DNA of 64,000 nucleotides from Perkinsela sp. pyNocScin1 (lineage: Eukaryota; Euglenozoa; Kinetoplastea; Prokinetoplastida; Perkinselidae). Of this stretch, positions 20,849-30,863 are shown in pieces (the first letter of the stretch is position 1; every line of letters begins with the position of its first letter). The position numbers were made by a program, and so were the translations under genes. Location: the NCBI GenBank assembly GCA_964019655.1, contig CAXHTR010000005.1:806001-870000 (forward strand), in the 5' to 3' direction. A model generated the notes under the pieces. It saw only the letters and a list, made by a program, of their open reading frames with translations. It did no database searches and was not told the origin of the DNA.

Positions 20849-22111
20849 TCACTCACAACGCGCGATCTTCCTACACTTTTGCGTCCCATCAACATACGTG
20901 TAGACCTCAACACGCCGCACGCCATCCTTCGGATCCCACTCGCCTACATCAACTGCCATACTTGGTGGAAAATCGAAATCTCTTTTTGTCTTTGGGTCAA
21001 GTAAAACGGTGACCCGGTCATGCACTTTCGCCAGTGTACATTTCAAATGCGTGATGTCGTTCCCAGACAAGTCCAATTGGTGCAACTGAACGTTCTTCAC
21101 CAGAAATGATCCCTTGAGTGCGTTGTGGCGAAGAGAAAGCATCGTAAATTCAGCTTTTACATTTTCGAGAGGCACTACTTCGGAAATTTCATTATGGGAC
21201 AAATGAAACCGAAGAAATTCGTTCGATACGAGACCATTGAAGTCAAGCTTCCCCGAAAGATTGTTGCCAGTCAAGTCTAAAAAGACTAGTGGTTCGGGAA
21301 CTGATTCTATAACGAGCGAGCCTGAGAGCCGATTGTGTGGAAGAATGATACGCTTCGTAAACTTGGAGAACTCTTTGAAAATAATTGACCCACTGAGCGA
21401 AGCCTTCTCAGCAGTGATTTCTCGGAGCTTTTCAGGCAAAACACAGTCGTGTAAATCTCCACTTAGTGTTGTGCTGCTGATAAGGAGATGCTTAATTGTG
21501 CCTGGGAGCTTCGCATTTTTCCAATTTGCAGTGAAATCATTCCCAGCAATAAAAAAGTCGATGAGGTGTTTTGGGAGAGAATCCAGGCGTACTTCGCCTG
21601 TGATCTTATTTTCCTTAATGCTAAAGTTCACGAGATTCTGTGGTAAAGCTCGAAGGTCAATTGTCCCAGAGAGTAAATTGTTACCGACGCTGAAGTGAGT
21701 CAATTTCCTCGGCAATGCTTTCGCATCGATTTCTCCTTTGAGCCTGTTTGACGAAGCTCGAAATTTCTCGAGACATCGGGGCAGGATAGAAGCTTCAAGC
21801 GTACCATCGATTTTCGCATTGCTGAGAGAAAACTCGATCAAAGTGTCAGGGAGGTAACCCAGTGCTATTGATCCACTCGGCCTGAAGGATGACCAGTTCA
21901 TGACAGTCACATTTCCTGCACTGTCACACTGTATCGCTCGCCATTCGCATACGTCATTAAAGTTTCCGTGTTGGTCTTTACAAAAAAGGTTTATCTTTTT
22001 TTGGTTGAATCCGGCGATAAGTATTTCCATCTGCGTCTGTTGAGAGAGTGAATCGAAATCAAGGCGGCCAAGCATGGGATCGATTGCAGCTAGCACCGGA
22101 AATTTATGCAT
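20849..22111 (-). CDS. LRR-L secreted leucine-rich repeat protein, long form
   Basis: Predicted 420-residue protein from the ATG at 22111 (MHKFPVLAAID); upstream in-frame codons are non-ATG. LGRLD and LSQQTQMEILIAGF follow. The cap CEWRAIQC is intact. About thirteen repeats follow, the early ones regular (LPRKLTHFSVGNNLLSG; LPQNLVNFSIKENKITG), the later ones degenerate. The C-terminus is unusual: no VDENG, instead a run with KTKRDFDFPPSM and a hydrophilic end VEVYTYVDGTQKCRK. Codons are AT-richer at third positions than in the plus-strand genes near 27-33 kb. Confidence 0.85.
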   Translation of the reverse strand: MHKFPVLAAIDPMLGRLDFDSLSQQTQMEILIAGFNQKKINLFCKDQHGNFNDVCEWRAIQCDSAGNVTVMNWSSFRPSGSIALGYLPDTLIEFSLSNAKIDGTLEASILPRCLEKFRASSNRLKGEIDAKALPRKLTHFSVGNNLLSGTIDLRALPQNLVNFSIKENKITGEVRLDSLPKHLIDFFIAGNDFTANWKNAKLPGTIKHLLISSTTLSGDLHDCVLPEKLREITAEKASLSGSIIFKEFSKFTKRIILPHNRLSGSLVIESVPEPLVFLDLTGNNLSGKLDFNGLVSNEFLRFHLSHNEISEVVPLENVKAEFTMLSLRHNALKGSFLVKNVQLHQLDLSGNDITHLKCTLAKVHDRVTVLLDPKTKRDFDFPPSMAVDVGEWDPKDGVRRVEVYTYVDGTQKCRKIARCE

Positions 22112-22227
22112 TTTTAACAAAGTAGGTAATTTCAGGATGTGAGAAGCGAATTGTAGGCCAGTTTTTTACAATTTGTACAGTTATGATTGTATCTATTTTC
22201 TTTTTTACTATTACAAACTATGAGAAA

Positions 22228-22977
22228 CTATGCTATGTAGTGAGATTCGATGATGCCATCGTCAGAATAAAGCTCGAGAGATTCTGATAGCTCAAAGCTA
22301 AAGTCCGGGTACATGGACACGAACACTCGATCATCAACATTTGGTCCATCAATACTAAGAATCTTTACTTTTCTTTTATGGTCATAGAAGCGTGCTGACT
22401 TGAATGCATGTGGCAGCGATTCCTTTTTGACGATAACCATTTTGATAGGATTGTCACCCAGGTCAAGCTTCTCAAACGATTTTGGTAGATTTGTCAGACG
22501 GATAATTCCGGAAAATGAATTGTTTTCTAGATGAAGTTTTTCAATGAGTGCTGGAAGAGTGCGAAGCTCGACGGATCCACATAGATTATTGCTAGACAAG
22601 TCGCATTCTCTGAGATTTTTTGGCAAATGCCGAGTCTCGACAAAGCCATCAAGGTTCATCGAAATCATGGTCATGTATTTAACACTACTAGGGATCCATT
22701 TGATTGATGAAACAAAGTTTGCCAGAGACCTCCACGAAATAATCGTGACAATCTTGTCATGGCACGTAACTCCCCTCCAGTTGCATGAGTCCTGCGAAGC
22801 TTCTAATGTTGTTTCTTCGTCACATCGTCCATTTTCACGTAAGTATTGAAAATTTTCCTCGTCATTTTTGCCTAACCCAAGAACCTTGTGCATGCAATCA
22901 TTTTGGAAACGGGCCGATTCTACTGTAACTTCGGCATCTTGCGAAATAAGACCGATGGCAATATTGAATATGTACAT
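22228..22977 (-). CDS. LRR-S secreted leucine-rich repeat protein
   Basis: Predicted 249-residue LRR-S protein. Leader MYIFNIAIGLISQD, head RFQNDCMHKVLGL, a longer linker with two extra cysteines, and cap CNWRGVTC near residue 67. WIPSSVKYMTMISM is followed by canonical repeats (LPKNLRECDLSSNNLCG; LPALIEKLHLENNSFSG; LPKSFEKLDLGDN). The tail is SIDGPNVDDRVF plus about 30 acidic residues. Like 1354-2049 it links the two classes. First gene of this minus block. Confidence 0.83.
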   Translation of the reverse strand: MYIFNIAIGLISQDAEVTVESARFQNDCMHKVLGLGKNDEENFQYLRENGRCDEETTLEASQDSCNWRGVTCHDKIVTIISWRSLANFVSSIKWIPSSVKYMTMISMNLDGFVETRHLPKNLRECDLSSNNLCGSVELRTLPALIEKLHLENNSFSGIIRLTNLPKSFEKLDLGDNPIKMVIVKKESLPHAFKSARFYDHKRKVKILSIDGPNVDDRVFVSMYPDFSFELSESLELYSDDGIIESHYIA

Positions 22978-23563
22978 TCTTTATTTTAGGAAACGTGGAT
23001 GAATACAATCACATTTACAGGTTGATGTAAAAAATAAGATCTTTCTGCAAGGGCTTTTGAACTACACTTGCAAATTTCGTAGCTCCTAGACAAACAAGGA
23101 GATGTACAAGGGCTATGATGTAACTCATATGCAGCTAGTAAGTCAAGAGGCGAAATGCATTAAGAAATCTTCATCTCTGTGAGACATCGAGCATTTATGG
23201 AATAATGCTATACTGAAGAATCTCTTCAGAAATTAAGTATCAGTTTCTTATTTCCCATGTACAGAGCTTCTGAGACGCGCATAACTAATCCACATTACAG
23301 GCAAAATTAAAATGAAACGACGTAGTAACAAAACTTGTGGATAAGGATTGAAATTTTCATCCACGGTGTTCGAATAATGAATCTTTCGCATTGTGGAATC
23401 AAAACTTTCTGTACTAAATCCCGTTGGCCACAATTAATTACAACAGCAGGCGACTGTAAAGTGCAACAACGGAAAACTACAAAAAGCAGTGGAATGATGA
23501 AGTACAATAAGCTACTAATGGGCTGTCGGGAGGTGACTTTTAATTGTAACATTAAGTGTCTTT
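22978..23563. other. divergent strand-switch spacer, left part
   Basis: AT-rich spacer between the minus block and the repeat-bearing element at 23564. No supported gene or RNA. Confidence 0.45.
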
Positions 23564-24240
23564 CCCGTTGGCTCAGGTAGTTTGACCAAAGAAGCTCAGG
23601 TAGTTTGGGACGTCAGGTACTTTGACCTGGTCGCAAGAAACTCACGTAGTCTGACCTTAAAAGATCAGGTAGGTAGACCTGTCAGGCCCCGGGCCCCCGT
23701 GCGGTGCAGGGGGCCGCAATTCTTGGTAGTACCCAATGCAAATATGCTTCGCTACAGGCATTGAACGCACCGGTCTAGGCCCGACGCTTGGTCTTTGGCT
23801 TTTACCCTTCTCTTCTTTCCACCTCAATAGACCATGAACGCACCTGGCTACGCCCAGCGCTTGCTTGTGTACTTAGAACCTTCTTCCTTTCTCCTTTTCC
23901 CTCCTCACAATCTAGGTTGTTTCGAAAGATTTGTAGCGATAATTGTTTAAGTTACTAAAAATCTTCAATAGTATACCAGCATCGTCAGTGGCATAGGGAC
24001 CATAGTTCGTTGAAGAACATTTGAAACTATTAGAATTCAACCTGTTATCACTTTTTACAAAAAGCTGTATGACGGCCAGGTTGTCTGTCCTTTAAAATTC
24101 AGGTAGATATACCGGTCAGGTAGACTGAACATAAATCAACAGCTCAAGTAGTTTGACCTGAGAATCTCAAGTTGTTTGTCTTGAAAGTTCAGGTTGCTGA
24201 AATGGGGCCAAAATGAGGTCAAAATACTTGAGCGTACGGG
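23564..24240. mobile_element. 677-bp TIR element with subterminal repeats (probable)
   Basis: The ends are imperfect inverted repeats. The left starts CCCGTTGGCTCAGGTAG and the right, reverse-complemented, starts CCCGTACGCTCAAGTAT; about 20 of 24 positions agree. TTT flanks both ends (23561-23563, 24241-24243), compatible with a 3-bp target duplication. Inside each end is a cluster of degenerate units near TCAGGTAGTTTGACC (about 23571-23690 and 24070-24215). The core holds a GC-rich patch and two copies of a GAACGCAC...CGCTTG unit (about 23763 and 23834). No transposase ORF, so it would be non-autonomous. T-rich flanks make the duplication weak evidence. Confidence 0.55.
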
Positions 24241-24695
24241 TTTTGGGTGCAACAATTGCGATATTGCAAACTTTTCTTCACTTAAGTCTCTCCGCCGAGA
24301 TTGACATTACTTACTTACACTTGTAGAATATCAGGGATTGAAGTGCAAGCGATAGTGAATGCTCGCATTAGGAGCCCTGAAAATTCGCACGTAAGAGGTA
24401 GAGTTACTTCTTATTCTCTCAATTTTGTAACACTACAAAAACTTAATATCGTATCTCTCAGCTTCTGTAATCAGCAGCCTTGCCATAGTTATCAACTTGA
24501 CTTGTTTTATTCATTTTTCGTAGAGAGAAGTGAGGAGCTACGTGTCTACAAACGCAGTCTTTATATCGGCTTCTGTGAGAATCTGAGCGACGTACGTAGG
24601 TATAGATGCAAAATTTTTATGAATGGCCTGCAGTGCTATTATCAAGAATTCACACCTTATGATTTTATTATTTTCCTCAAAAGATCTCGACTACA
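24241..24695. other. spacer upstream of plus block
   Basis: Contains an open frame of 132 codons (24301-24699) that runs into the next start codon. It shows no domain, leader or LRR motif and is likely leader or chance sequence. No other feature seen. Confidence 0.35.
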
Positions 24696-25466
24696 ATGAG
24701 CTTGGGAATACGCGTCCTAACCTGGTGGTGCATTTTCCACTTTGCCGACCTAAGCTATGAACTACCCGAAAAGCAGCAGATTTGTATGGAGCGTGCGCTG
24801 CTAAGCACTAATAACGTAAATCATGAAATATGGAGATATCTTTGTGCGCAAGACTCGCACAGGTCAGATGCATTGAAATGGCGTGGTGTGGAGTGCACTG
24901 GAAGCATGATTACAGGCTTTGTTATGACAACCCCGAAAAGCCGCACTGCTGAATACGACTTATCGCTCGCCTGGCTTCCAAATACCATTCAATATTTATA
25001 TTGTAAGTTCGTGATATTTCACAATCACTTTCATTGCAAAGAATTCCCAAGAGATCTCCGGTATATGTATGTCCGTAGCGCCGAGTTCATTGATGGTGAG
25101 AACAGCTCCGGTGTCTTTAATCTTGAGAGTCTTCCGATTCACATGGAAGAGCTCCACTTGACGACAAAACACGCCTTTTGCGGACGTGTGATGATCACAT
25201 CATTGCCACAGAGACTTGTGTCATTGACCATCACCAACGTGAAGATAAAACAAGTCATTGTGAACAACGATGGGCTTCCCGAGGGCCTTCAAGCCGTCCT
25301 GATTAACGGTGGTGGACCAAAGATTATATGTGCTACTGAAAAGAAGCCAGATAGGCGTGTTTCAAACGGAAAGGGTATTTCCTTGTATGTCCGCTCAAAA
25401 TATGCAGAAAAGTACGCACAGATGTGCGGCGTCATTGAAAGAGAGACAATGGGCATAAATATATAA
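24696..25466 (+). CDS. LRR-S secreted leucine-rich repeat protein
   Basis: Predicted 256-residue LRR-S protein. Leader MSLGIRVLTWWCIFHFAD, head EKQQICMERALLSTNN. The cap is ALKWRGVEC: the first cysteine is lost, so the usual disulphide cannot form. WLPNTIQYLYC, FPRDLRYMYVRSA, LPIHMEELHL and FCGRVMITSLPQRL give the class order. The tail is KKPDRRVSNG. A CT-rich tract (about 24660-24677) and AAAG precede the ATG. First gene of the longest plus block. Confidence 0.83.
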   Translation: MSLGIRVLTWWCIFHFADLSYELPEKQQICMERALLSTNNVNHEIWRYLCAQDSHRSDALKWRGVECTGSMITGFVMTTPKSRTAEYDLSLAWLPNTIQYLYCKFVIFHNHFHCKEFPRDLRYMYVRSAEFIDGENSSGVFNLESLPIHMEELHLTTKHAFCGRVMITSLPQRLVSLTITNVKIKQVIVNNDGLPEGLQAVLINGGGPKIICATEKKPDRRVSNGKGISLYVRSKYAEKYAQMCGVIERETMGINI

Positions 25467-25687
25467 GTAAGTGAGATGTTCAAGGAGAAATATGGGCTTG
25501 AGTAGCTAGTTAAATGAGGTTTAAAAAAATTATTTATTGAAATTGTTAGATCATTCTTTATTTGCTGATAGTCTTCAGTTTCCATCGAGTCAAATGATCA
25601 CAACAAATCTGTCGGGGAGCAAGAATTGAAATTTTCATAGGACTCTACCTTGATGTTTTAGAGACGTGGTATACTTTCCAATGAGCA

Positions 25688-26488
25688 ATGCTGATATCAT
25701 TGTCTCTCATGTACTCAATGTTTCTCAACACTGTCACTTGGAGTTTCATCTGTGCCGATGCACAGAGTTTTGTGGACTATAGCATAAATCTACAGCAGCA
25801 AAGCATGGACCTTTCTCTTCTCAGTGACTTAAATAAGCATTGGATGATTCAAGCATATTTGCTTAGACCTGGCTCGAAAATTGATGACTGCTGCTCGTGG
25901 CGAGGGGTCACATGTAAATGGGGTGAAATTATGAGCCTTGTCATTGCATCTGTTGATGCTCGAGAAAAGCGCTGGCAGGTCAGCATGCAATGGCTCCCGC
26001 ACTCACTGCAGTATATCTTCACAAAGGCTGTCGATTTAGCCGCGCTATACCCGGAAGCCATGCCACGTGACTTGCGCTATATCGATATTTGCGATGCACA
26101 GCCACTAGGAAGGCGAGAATTCACCCAATGGAACCTAAGCGCTTTGCCCAGAGAAATGGAAGAGCTCCGCTTGCAAACACAGCACTTTGTGTGCTGCACA
26201 GTTGTCATCCCATCGCTTCCGCAGAACATGCGGTTCTGCATGATTATCACGCTCGGCATTCAAAAAGTCATATTCGGTAGAGAATGTCTCCCCAGATCAG
26301 TCGAGAAAGTTGTCATACAAAGTTACAAAGTAAAATATGTATCAATAGGCAGCAAGAAGCTCGACGCGCGCATTATTACGACACCATCTGGCCCATACCC
26401 ATCAGTGAACTCGAACAAACATGCAGCAACGTGCAGAGGTATCGAGAAAGAAATACGAGCGCAACGAATGGAGAACGCTGCAAGGTAA
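25688..26488 (+). CDS. LRR-S secreted leucine-rich repeat protein
   Basis: Predicted 266-residue LRR-S protein with a long leader (MLISLSLMYSMFLNTVTWSF, then ICAD). An alternative start is the internal methionine at about codon 11. Head NLQQQSMDLSLLSDLNK, cap CCSWRGVTC, WLPHSLQYIFTKA, MPRDLRYIDIC, LPREMEELRL, VCCTVVIPSLPQNM. The tail is SKKLDARIITT followed by about 35 mostly hydrophilic residues. Confidence 0.83.
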   Translation: MLISLSLMYSMFLNTVTWSFICADAQSFVDYSINLQQQSMDLSLLSDLNKHWMIQAYLLRPGSKIDDCCSWRGVTCKWGEIMSLVIASVDAREKRWQVSMQWLPHSLQYIFTKAVDLAALYPEAMPRDLRYIDICDAQPLGRREFTQWNLSALPREMEELRLQTQHFVCCTVVIPSLPQNMRFCMIITLGIQKVIFGRECLPRSVEKVVIQSYKVKYVSIGSKKLDARIITTPSGPYPSVNSNKHAATCRGIEKEIRAQRMENAAR

Positions 26489-26770
26489 GAATGCACATTC
26501 CGAATGTGATCAAGCAGTGTGTGTTTGCACCTCTGATCAGATTGATAGCTGGAGAATAGCTCACAAGTAAGCAACACTGGTAAAATCGAGTAACATCATC
26601 GAGTGATTAGTGCATATGGTTTGACCCGAGAGAAATTTATGCATTGACGCTGCGAGCACACAGTATCATCCTCGAAATATTCGACTGATTAAAGTAAATC
26701 GGAAAATTTTTTTCTAACTTTAGCGGCACTAGTGCAGCTTTGCCTTACCTTCTTATCTGAATTACTTTGA

Positions 26771-28156
26771 ATGCTCGCTGCCCCTGCTTTACCGCTAATG
26801 GCCATGGATAGTGACCTTGGCCGCCTTGATTACGACACACTGTCCCAGCAAGCTCTCATGGAGATGTTCGTCGAGGGAATCACTGACAAGTCACTCTTCC
26901 ACGACGAAAACGGTTATTTTAAGGATATCTGTGACTGGCACGGCGTTTCACTGAATTCAGAAGGCGAGGTCACCAAAATCAACTGGTACCTCGGCAATAT
27001 CCCAGAACCCCTCGATGGAACGCTCTTCTTCGAGTTTCTCCCGCGCACTGTCCGTGAGATCGAAATCACAAAGCTCGAGATCTTCGGCACGCTTGACTTC
27101 TCCCGAATGCCCGAGGATCTCGAGGACTTCTACGTCTGGGGCACAAAGGTCAGTGGTAAACCGCTTGAGCACACGACCTTCCCGCGTAGCCTCCACATCA
27201 TCGACATATCTGAGAACCAACTGGAAGGGAAAATCGACATGGCAGCACTCCCGCGGACACTCATTGAACTTCGCCTGCAAAATAACGAGCTTGACGGGAC
27301 GCTGGCGATCTGTAACCTCCCACCGCATGCGAGCCTCCTGTACGCCTCGAGGAACAATCTTTCGGGGACAATCGATATTGCAGCGCTTCCAGCTTCCATG
27401 CAAGAGCTTTCGCTCTATCTGAACAAATTTAATGGCACAATCGACTTTGATAAAATGCCAGACGGCGTTGTGCACTTTGACATCTCCGAGAACGATCTGC
27501 AGGGCATCGTGGACTTCAGCAGCCTCAGCCGAAATCTGAAAATTTTGAACATCCACTCAAATCGATTTTCAGTAATTCTCAAAGATTTGCCAAGAGACCT
27601 ACAAGTTGCCTACATGAATGAAAACCGCCTGAACGCCACACTCGACCTCAAGGCACTGCCTGACGGCATGCGCGAGTTAGATGTGAAGCAGGCGGGTGCC
27701 TTCGGGACGATTCAGCTCCGGGAACTGCCACACGAAATGCGCGAGCTTGACTGCTCGTGGAACATGCTGCAGGGTTCCATTCACCTCACAGGGCTCACGG
27801 TGAGTCTTCAAGTGTTGCAGCTGCATCGAAATTACTTTGCAGGGGAAATATGCCTGACAGGACTCCCACCAGGCCTGAAAACGCTGTGGCTGCACAAGAA
27901 CTCGCTCTCGGGAACGCTGGACTTGACGCTACTGCCAATGTCCCTGGAGCAGCTCTGCCTCTATGAGAACGCTTTTACGGGGACAATCGACCTCAGCGCA
28001 CTGCCGGCTGGCCTGCGCGAGCTTGAGCTGCAGTGCAACCAGCTGTCGGGCATGGTGAACATTTCGTTGCTGCCGCCTAGTCTGGGCAACCTTGACCTGG
28101 CGGAAAACCTTTTTGATCGGAACCTTCACAGCCGTGGGACGAAAGTGCACATATAG
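26771..28156 (+). CDS. LRR-L secreted leucine-rich repeat protein, long form
   Basis: Predicted 461-residue protein, about fifteen repeats. Leader MLAAPALPLMAMD, then LGRLD and LSQQALMEMFVEG. The cap ICDWHGVSLN keeps one cysteine only. Repeats are very regular (LPRTLIELRLQNNELDG; LPASMQELSLYLNKFNG; LPMSLEQLCLYENAFTG; LPAGLRELELQCNQLSG). It ends without VDENG. Third codon positions are clearly C/G-rich, unlike the minus-strand copies. An upstream tract with CTTTAG (about 26705-26722) could be a splice acceptor. Confidence 0.88.
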   Translation: MLAAPALPLMAMDSDLGRLDYDTLSQQALMEMFVEGITDKSLFHDENGYFKDICDWHGVSLNSEGEVTKINWYLGNIPEPLDGTLFFEFLPRTVREIEITKLEIFGTLDFSRMPEDLEDFYVWGTKVSGKPLEHTTFPRSLHIIDISENQLEGKIDMAALPRTLIELRLQNNELDGTLAICNLPPHASLLYASRNNLSGTIDIAALPASMQELSLYLNKFNGTIDFDKMPDGVVHFDISENDLQGIVDFSSLSRNLKILNIHSNRFSVILKDLPRDLQVAYMNENRLNATLDLKALPDGMRELDVKQAGAFGTIQLRELPHEMRELDCSWNMLQGSIHLTGLTVSLQVLQLHRNYFAGEICLTGLPPGLKTLWLHKNSLSGTLDLTLLPMSLEQLCLYENAFTGTIDLSALPAGLRELELQCNQLSGMVNISLLPPSLGNLDLAENLFDRNLHSRGTKVHI

Positions 28157-28603
28157 TGATCAGGATCTCTGGTAGAATAAATTTATGAACCTGAAGAGCG
28201 TACATGGAAGAATAGATAGGTAATATTTTGAAAAGTTTAGAATTGGACGCAGTTTCGATTGATTACGCAATATTTTAATCTGAGCGTAAATGTGTAATCC
28301 ACATCCACGAATTTCAACGAAAGATATCAGTGGTAGCATCACTTTGTTACAAGTGACACTTGGAGAAAGTCTTTTATGCTATTGAAAATTGCAAATCTGC
28401 GATAGAGGCTTTCGATGCACGAAAAAATGAAAATTTGAGAGGTTTGTTCGAGCGAGTAAGAGTGTCGTGCTTACATTCAGCAAGATGAGTGTTTGCCAAC
28501 TTTTGTTTCTCTTTCTTGCACAAAGTGCACGATTCATTGATAACTCATTCAATGCAGTCCAAGGAACATCTCATCACTCTTTTTACGTCTCAATTTCATC
28601 AAA
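28157..28603. other. intergenic, nothing recognised
   Basis: AT-rich spacer within the plus block. No LRR relic, RNA gene or inverted repeat seen. Confidence 0.45.
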
Positions 28604-29518
28604 ATGCTCCTTGAGATTGTACTCTGCATTCCTAATGCCTCCGCTATCGATCCATCGCTCGGCCGCCTTGACTACGAATCGCTCTCTGACCAGGCGCTCA
28701 TGGAGATGCTCATCACTCCCTTGGATTTCGAAGACAAAAAGTCTTTTCAGGACGAAAATGGTAATTTTTCCGATGTATGCGAGTGGGACTACGTAGTTTG
28801 CAAAGATGATCGTGTTATAGAATTTGATTCTTGCGGACTCTCCTTCGGAAAAGATCAGTTCCCGTTTCAGTTTATTCCGCCGCTCGTAGATTTTTTTCGT
28901 ATCTCACCATCCAAAGTGCGCGGGACCTTAGACACATCGCACCTTCCGTCGAGTTTGACAATTTTTGACGTAAGCAAAAATTTGCTGCATGGCTCAATCA
29001 ACTGGCTTACCTTTCCGCGTACGCTTGTGGAGATCGAAATGAGATCGAACAAATTCCACGGGAGCTGTTTGCTGCAAGATCTTCCAAATGGTATTACACA
29101 TCTTGATGCCAGTTACAACAAGCTGAGCGGCGATCTATCGCTCGACAATATGCCACAAGGAATGGTCAAACTTTATCTCCAAAATAATGATCTCTGCGGA
29201 TCCATTCGCTTCGATCGTTTTCCGCCATCAATGACCACTTTGGACTTATCGTATAACTTTTTTTCTGGAGATGTTCGGCTTCCAACGTTGCCACCCGTGA
29301 TAGAACACATAGGAATGGTTCGGAACAAGCTGAGTGGAACATTTGTGACCCCAAAGACCGATACCTTTCACCCTGTTGAACTCAAATGCGAGCATATAAC
29401 TGCAGTCCTTGATGAAACTGGCCAGAGGCACGAATGGGAAGAAAATCTCAAAGAACACGCAGCGTGGTGTGAAAGAGATGTACTGAGAGAAGAGAGATGT
29501 CATAAATACGCATACTGA
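28604..29518 (+). CDS. LRR-L secreted leucine-rich repeat protein
   Basis: Predicted 304-residue LRR protein. Leader MLLEIVLCIPNASAID, LGRLD, LSDQALMEMLITPLD. The cap CEWDYVVC has both cysteines but lacks GV. About eight repeats follow (LPSSLTIFDVSKNLLHG; LPNGITHLDASYNKLSG; FPPSMTTLDLSYNFFSG). The tail is VLDETGQRHEWEENLKEH plus a charged extension of about 20 residues. The xHEWxxx tail is shared with 30864-31703, which also shares the FQFIPP/FRYIPP segment, so these are close paralogues. Confidence 0.88.
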   Translation: MLLEIVLCIPNASAIDPSLGRLDYESLSDQALMEMLITPLDFEDKKSFQDENGNFSDVCEWDYVVCKDDRVIEFDSCGLSFGKDQFPFQFIPPLVDFFRISPSKVRGTLDTSHLPSSLTIFDVSKNLLHGSINWLTFPRTLVEIEMRSNKFHGSCLLQDLPNGITHLDASYNKLSGDLSLDNMPQGMVKLYLQNNDLCGSIRFDRFPPSMTTLDLSYNFFSGDVRLPTLPPVIEHIGMVRNKLSGTFVTPKTDTFHPVELKCEHITAVLDETGQRHEWEENLKEHAAWCERDVLREERCHKYAY

Positions 29519-29629
29519 TAAGATTTCGTTGTATCGAACAAGTCAATTTTCGATTCATTCGCCGAATTATCGCATGAAACGTACCACCGCTTCTCGTCAT
29601 GATCAATTCTGTCTCTTCTCAATATTCAA

Positions 29630-30463
29630 ATGCAAATCAGTGTACTCGCGCTCACCGCTGACACCGACCTCGGCAAAGTCGACTACGCCTCCATGTCCCA
29701 GCAGAACCTCATGGAGCTCTTTATTGAAAACATGGATGACTCGGAAAAGGACGAATTTCAAGATGGCAACGGCGAATTCCTCGACTGCTGTGATTGGGAC
29801 GGCGTCGAGTGCGAAGATGATGAAGTCACCGAAATCGACTTTAGCGAGCGCTTCGGCGAAGACTTTGCGCTCCAGTTCCGGTTCCTCCCGCAGACTGTCG
29901 AAAAGTTTGTTGGCAGCACAAACAGCTTTGAAGGGGAACTCGAGTGCAGCGATCTCCCGAAGTCGATGAAGTCGCTGTCCATTGGTGAGTGCTACTTCAA
30001 GGGAACGCTGGACCTGCCACGCCTACCGCCCGTGTTTGAGTCACTCGAAGTCTTTCAGAACGGCTTTGAGAGAAGTCTCGAGCTCAAGGGCCTCCCGGAC
30101 TCCGTCGAGTACCTCGGTCTCTCGAACAACCAGTTTGAGGGTAGTTTGGACTTGACCGCGCTGCCAGTCTCACTCAAGGAGCTGAGCGTCCACGGCAACC
30201 GGCTGAGCGGCGAACTCAACTTCCAGTCCCTCCCGGCAAACTTTGTCGCCCTGCTGGCCTCCAGCAACGCTTTTATGGGGTCTGTTGACCTCACAGCCGT
30301 GCCGAAGGCCGCGCGCTACATTGAGCTTTACGGCAACAAGCTCAGTGGAATCGCAAAGGTCGCGCTCAACGAGGGCATGACCATTGACCTGCGCGGCAAC
30401 GGCGTTGAGAAGTGCGTCGATGCGGCTGGAAGCCCTGTGGTTGATGAGCGCGTTAAGCTTTGA
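29630..30463 (+). CDS. LRR-L secreted leucine-rich repeat protein
   Basis: Predicted 277-residue LRR protein. Leader MQISVLALTAD, LGKVD (lysine for the usual arginine), MSQQNLMELFIENM. The region before the cap is strongly acidic (DDSEKDEFQDG) and the cap is CDWDGVEC. Seven to eight repeats follow (LPPVFESLEVFQNGFER; LPVSLKELSVHGNRLSG). The tail is CVDAAGSPVVDERV. GC-rich third positions. CT-rich tract (29608-29622) just upstream of the ATG. Confidence 0.88.
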   Translation: MQISVLALTADTDLGKVDYASMSQQNLMELFIENMDDSEKDEFQDGNGEFLDCCDWDGVECEDDEVTEIDFSERFGEDFALQFRFLPQTVEKFVGSTNSFEGELECSDLPKSMKSLSIGECYFKGTLDLPRLPPVFESLEVFQNGFERSLELKGLPDSVEYLGLSNNQFEGSLDLTALPVSLKELSVHGNRLSGELNFQSLPANFVALLASSNAFMGSVDLTAVPKAARYIELYGNKLSGIAKVALNEGMTIDLRGNGVEKCVDAAGSPVVDERVKL

Positions 30464-30863
30464 TCCAAGCGTGAAATATGATTCAACGGAACAAAATATG
30501 GGAAATAATACTTACATGTATGATACTTACTTACGATACTGATTTTTCGGGTGAAGGATCCGTTTGACCATGTGCTGTGTTCACTTCTACAACTTTTCCT
30601 TTGCGTTAGAAATTCAAAATTTTTAAGAACTTGACCTCCCACGGGGATACAGTACTTCTATGCGTTAGCGATAACCCAGAAAGCGCTTTCTCTCCGAAGG
30701 CCTGAGAAAACTTTTGAAATGCACGACTTTGTCCGTGAGAAAGCTTTTTGAGAATGCCCAAAACCAAACTTTGAAGAAAAACTTAATAGACTTGAATAAA
30801 TCTGTCCAGGTTGGTCAATGCTGACGAATTCTAGCTTTCCTCTCATTTCAAAAAAGTATTCGA
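30464..30863. other. intergenic, nothing recognised
   Basis: AT-rich spacer. A CT-rich tract (about 30833-30848) precedes the next ATG. No gene or repeat was recognised. Confidence 0.45.

Noticed and set aside
24301-24699. 132-codon plus-strand open frame overlapping the next LRR start
   Set aside because: No leader, domain or LRR motif and composition like spacer; its stop merely overlaps the LRR start codon.
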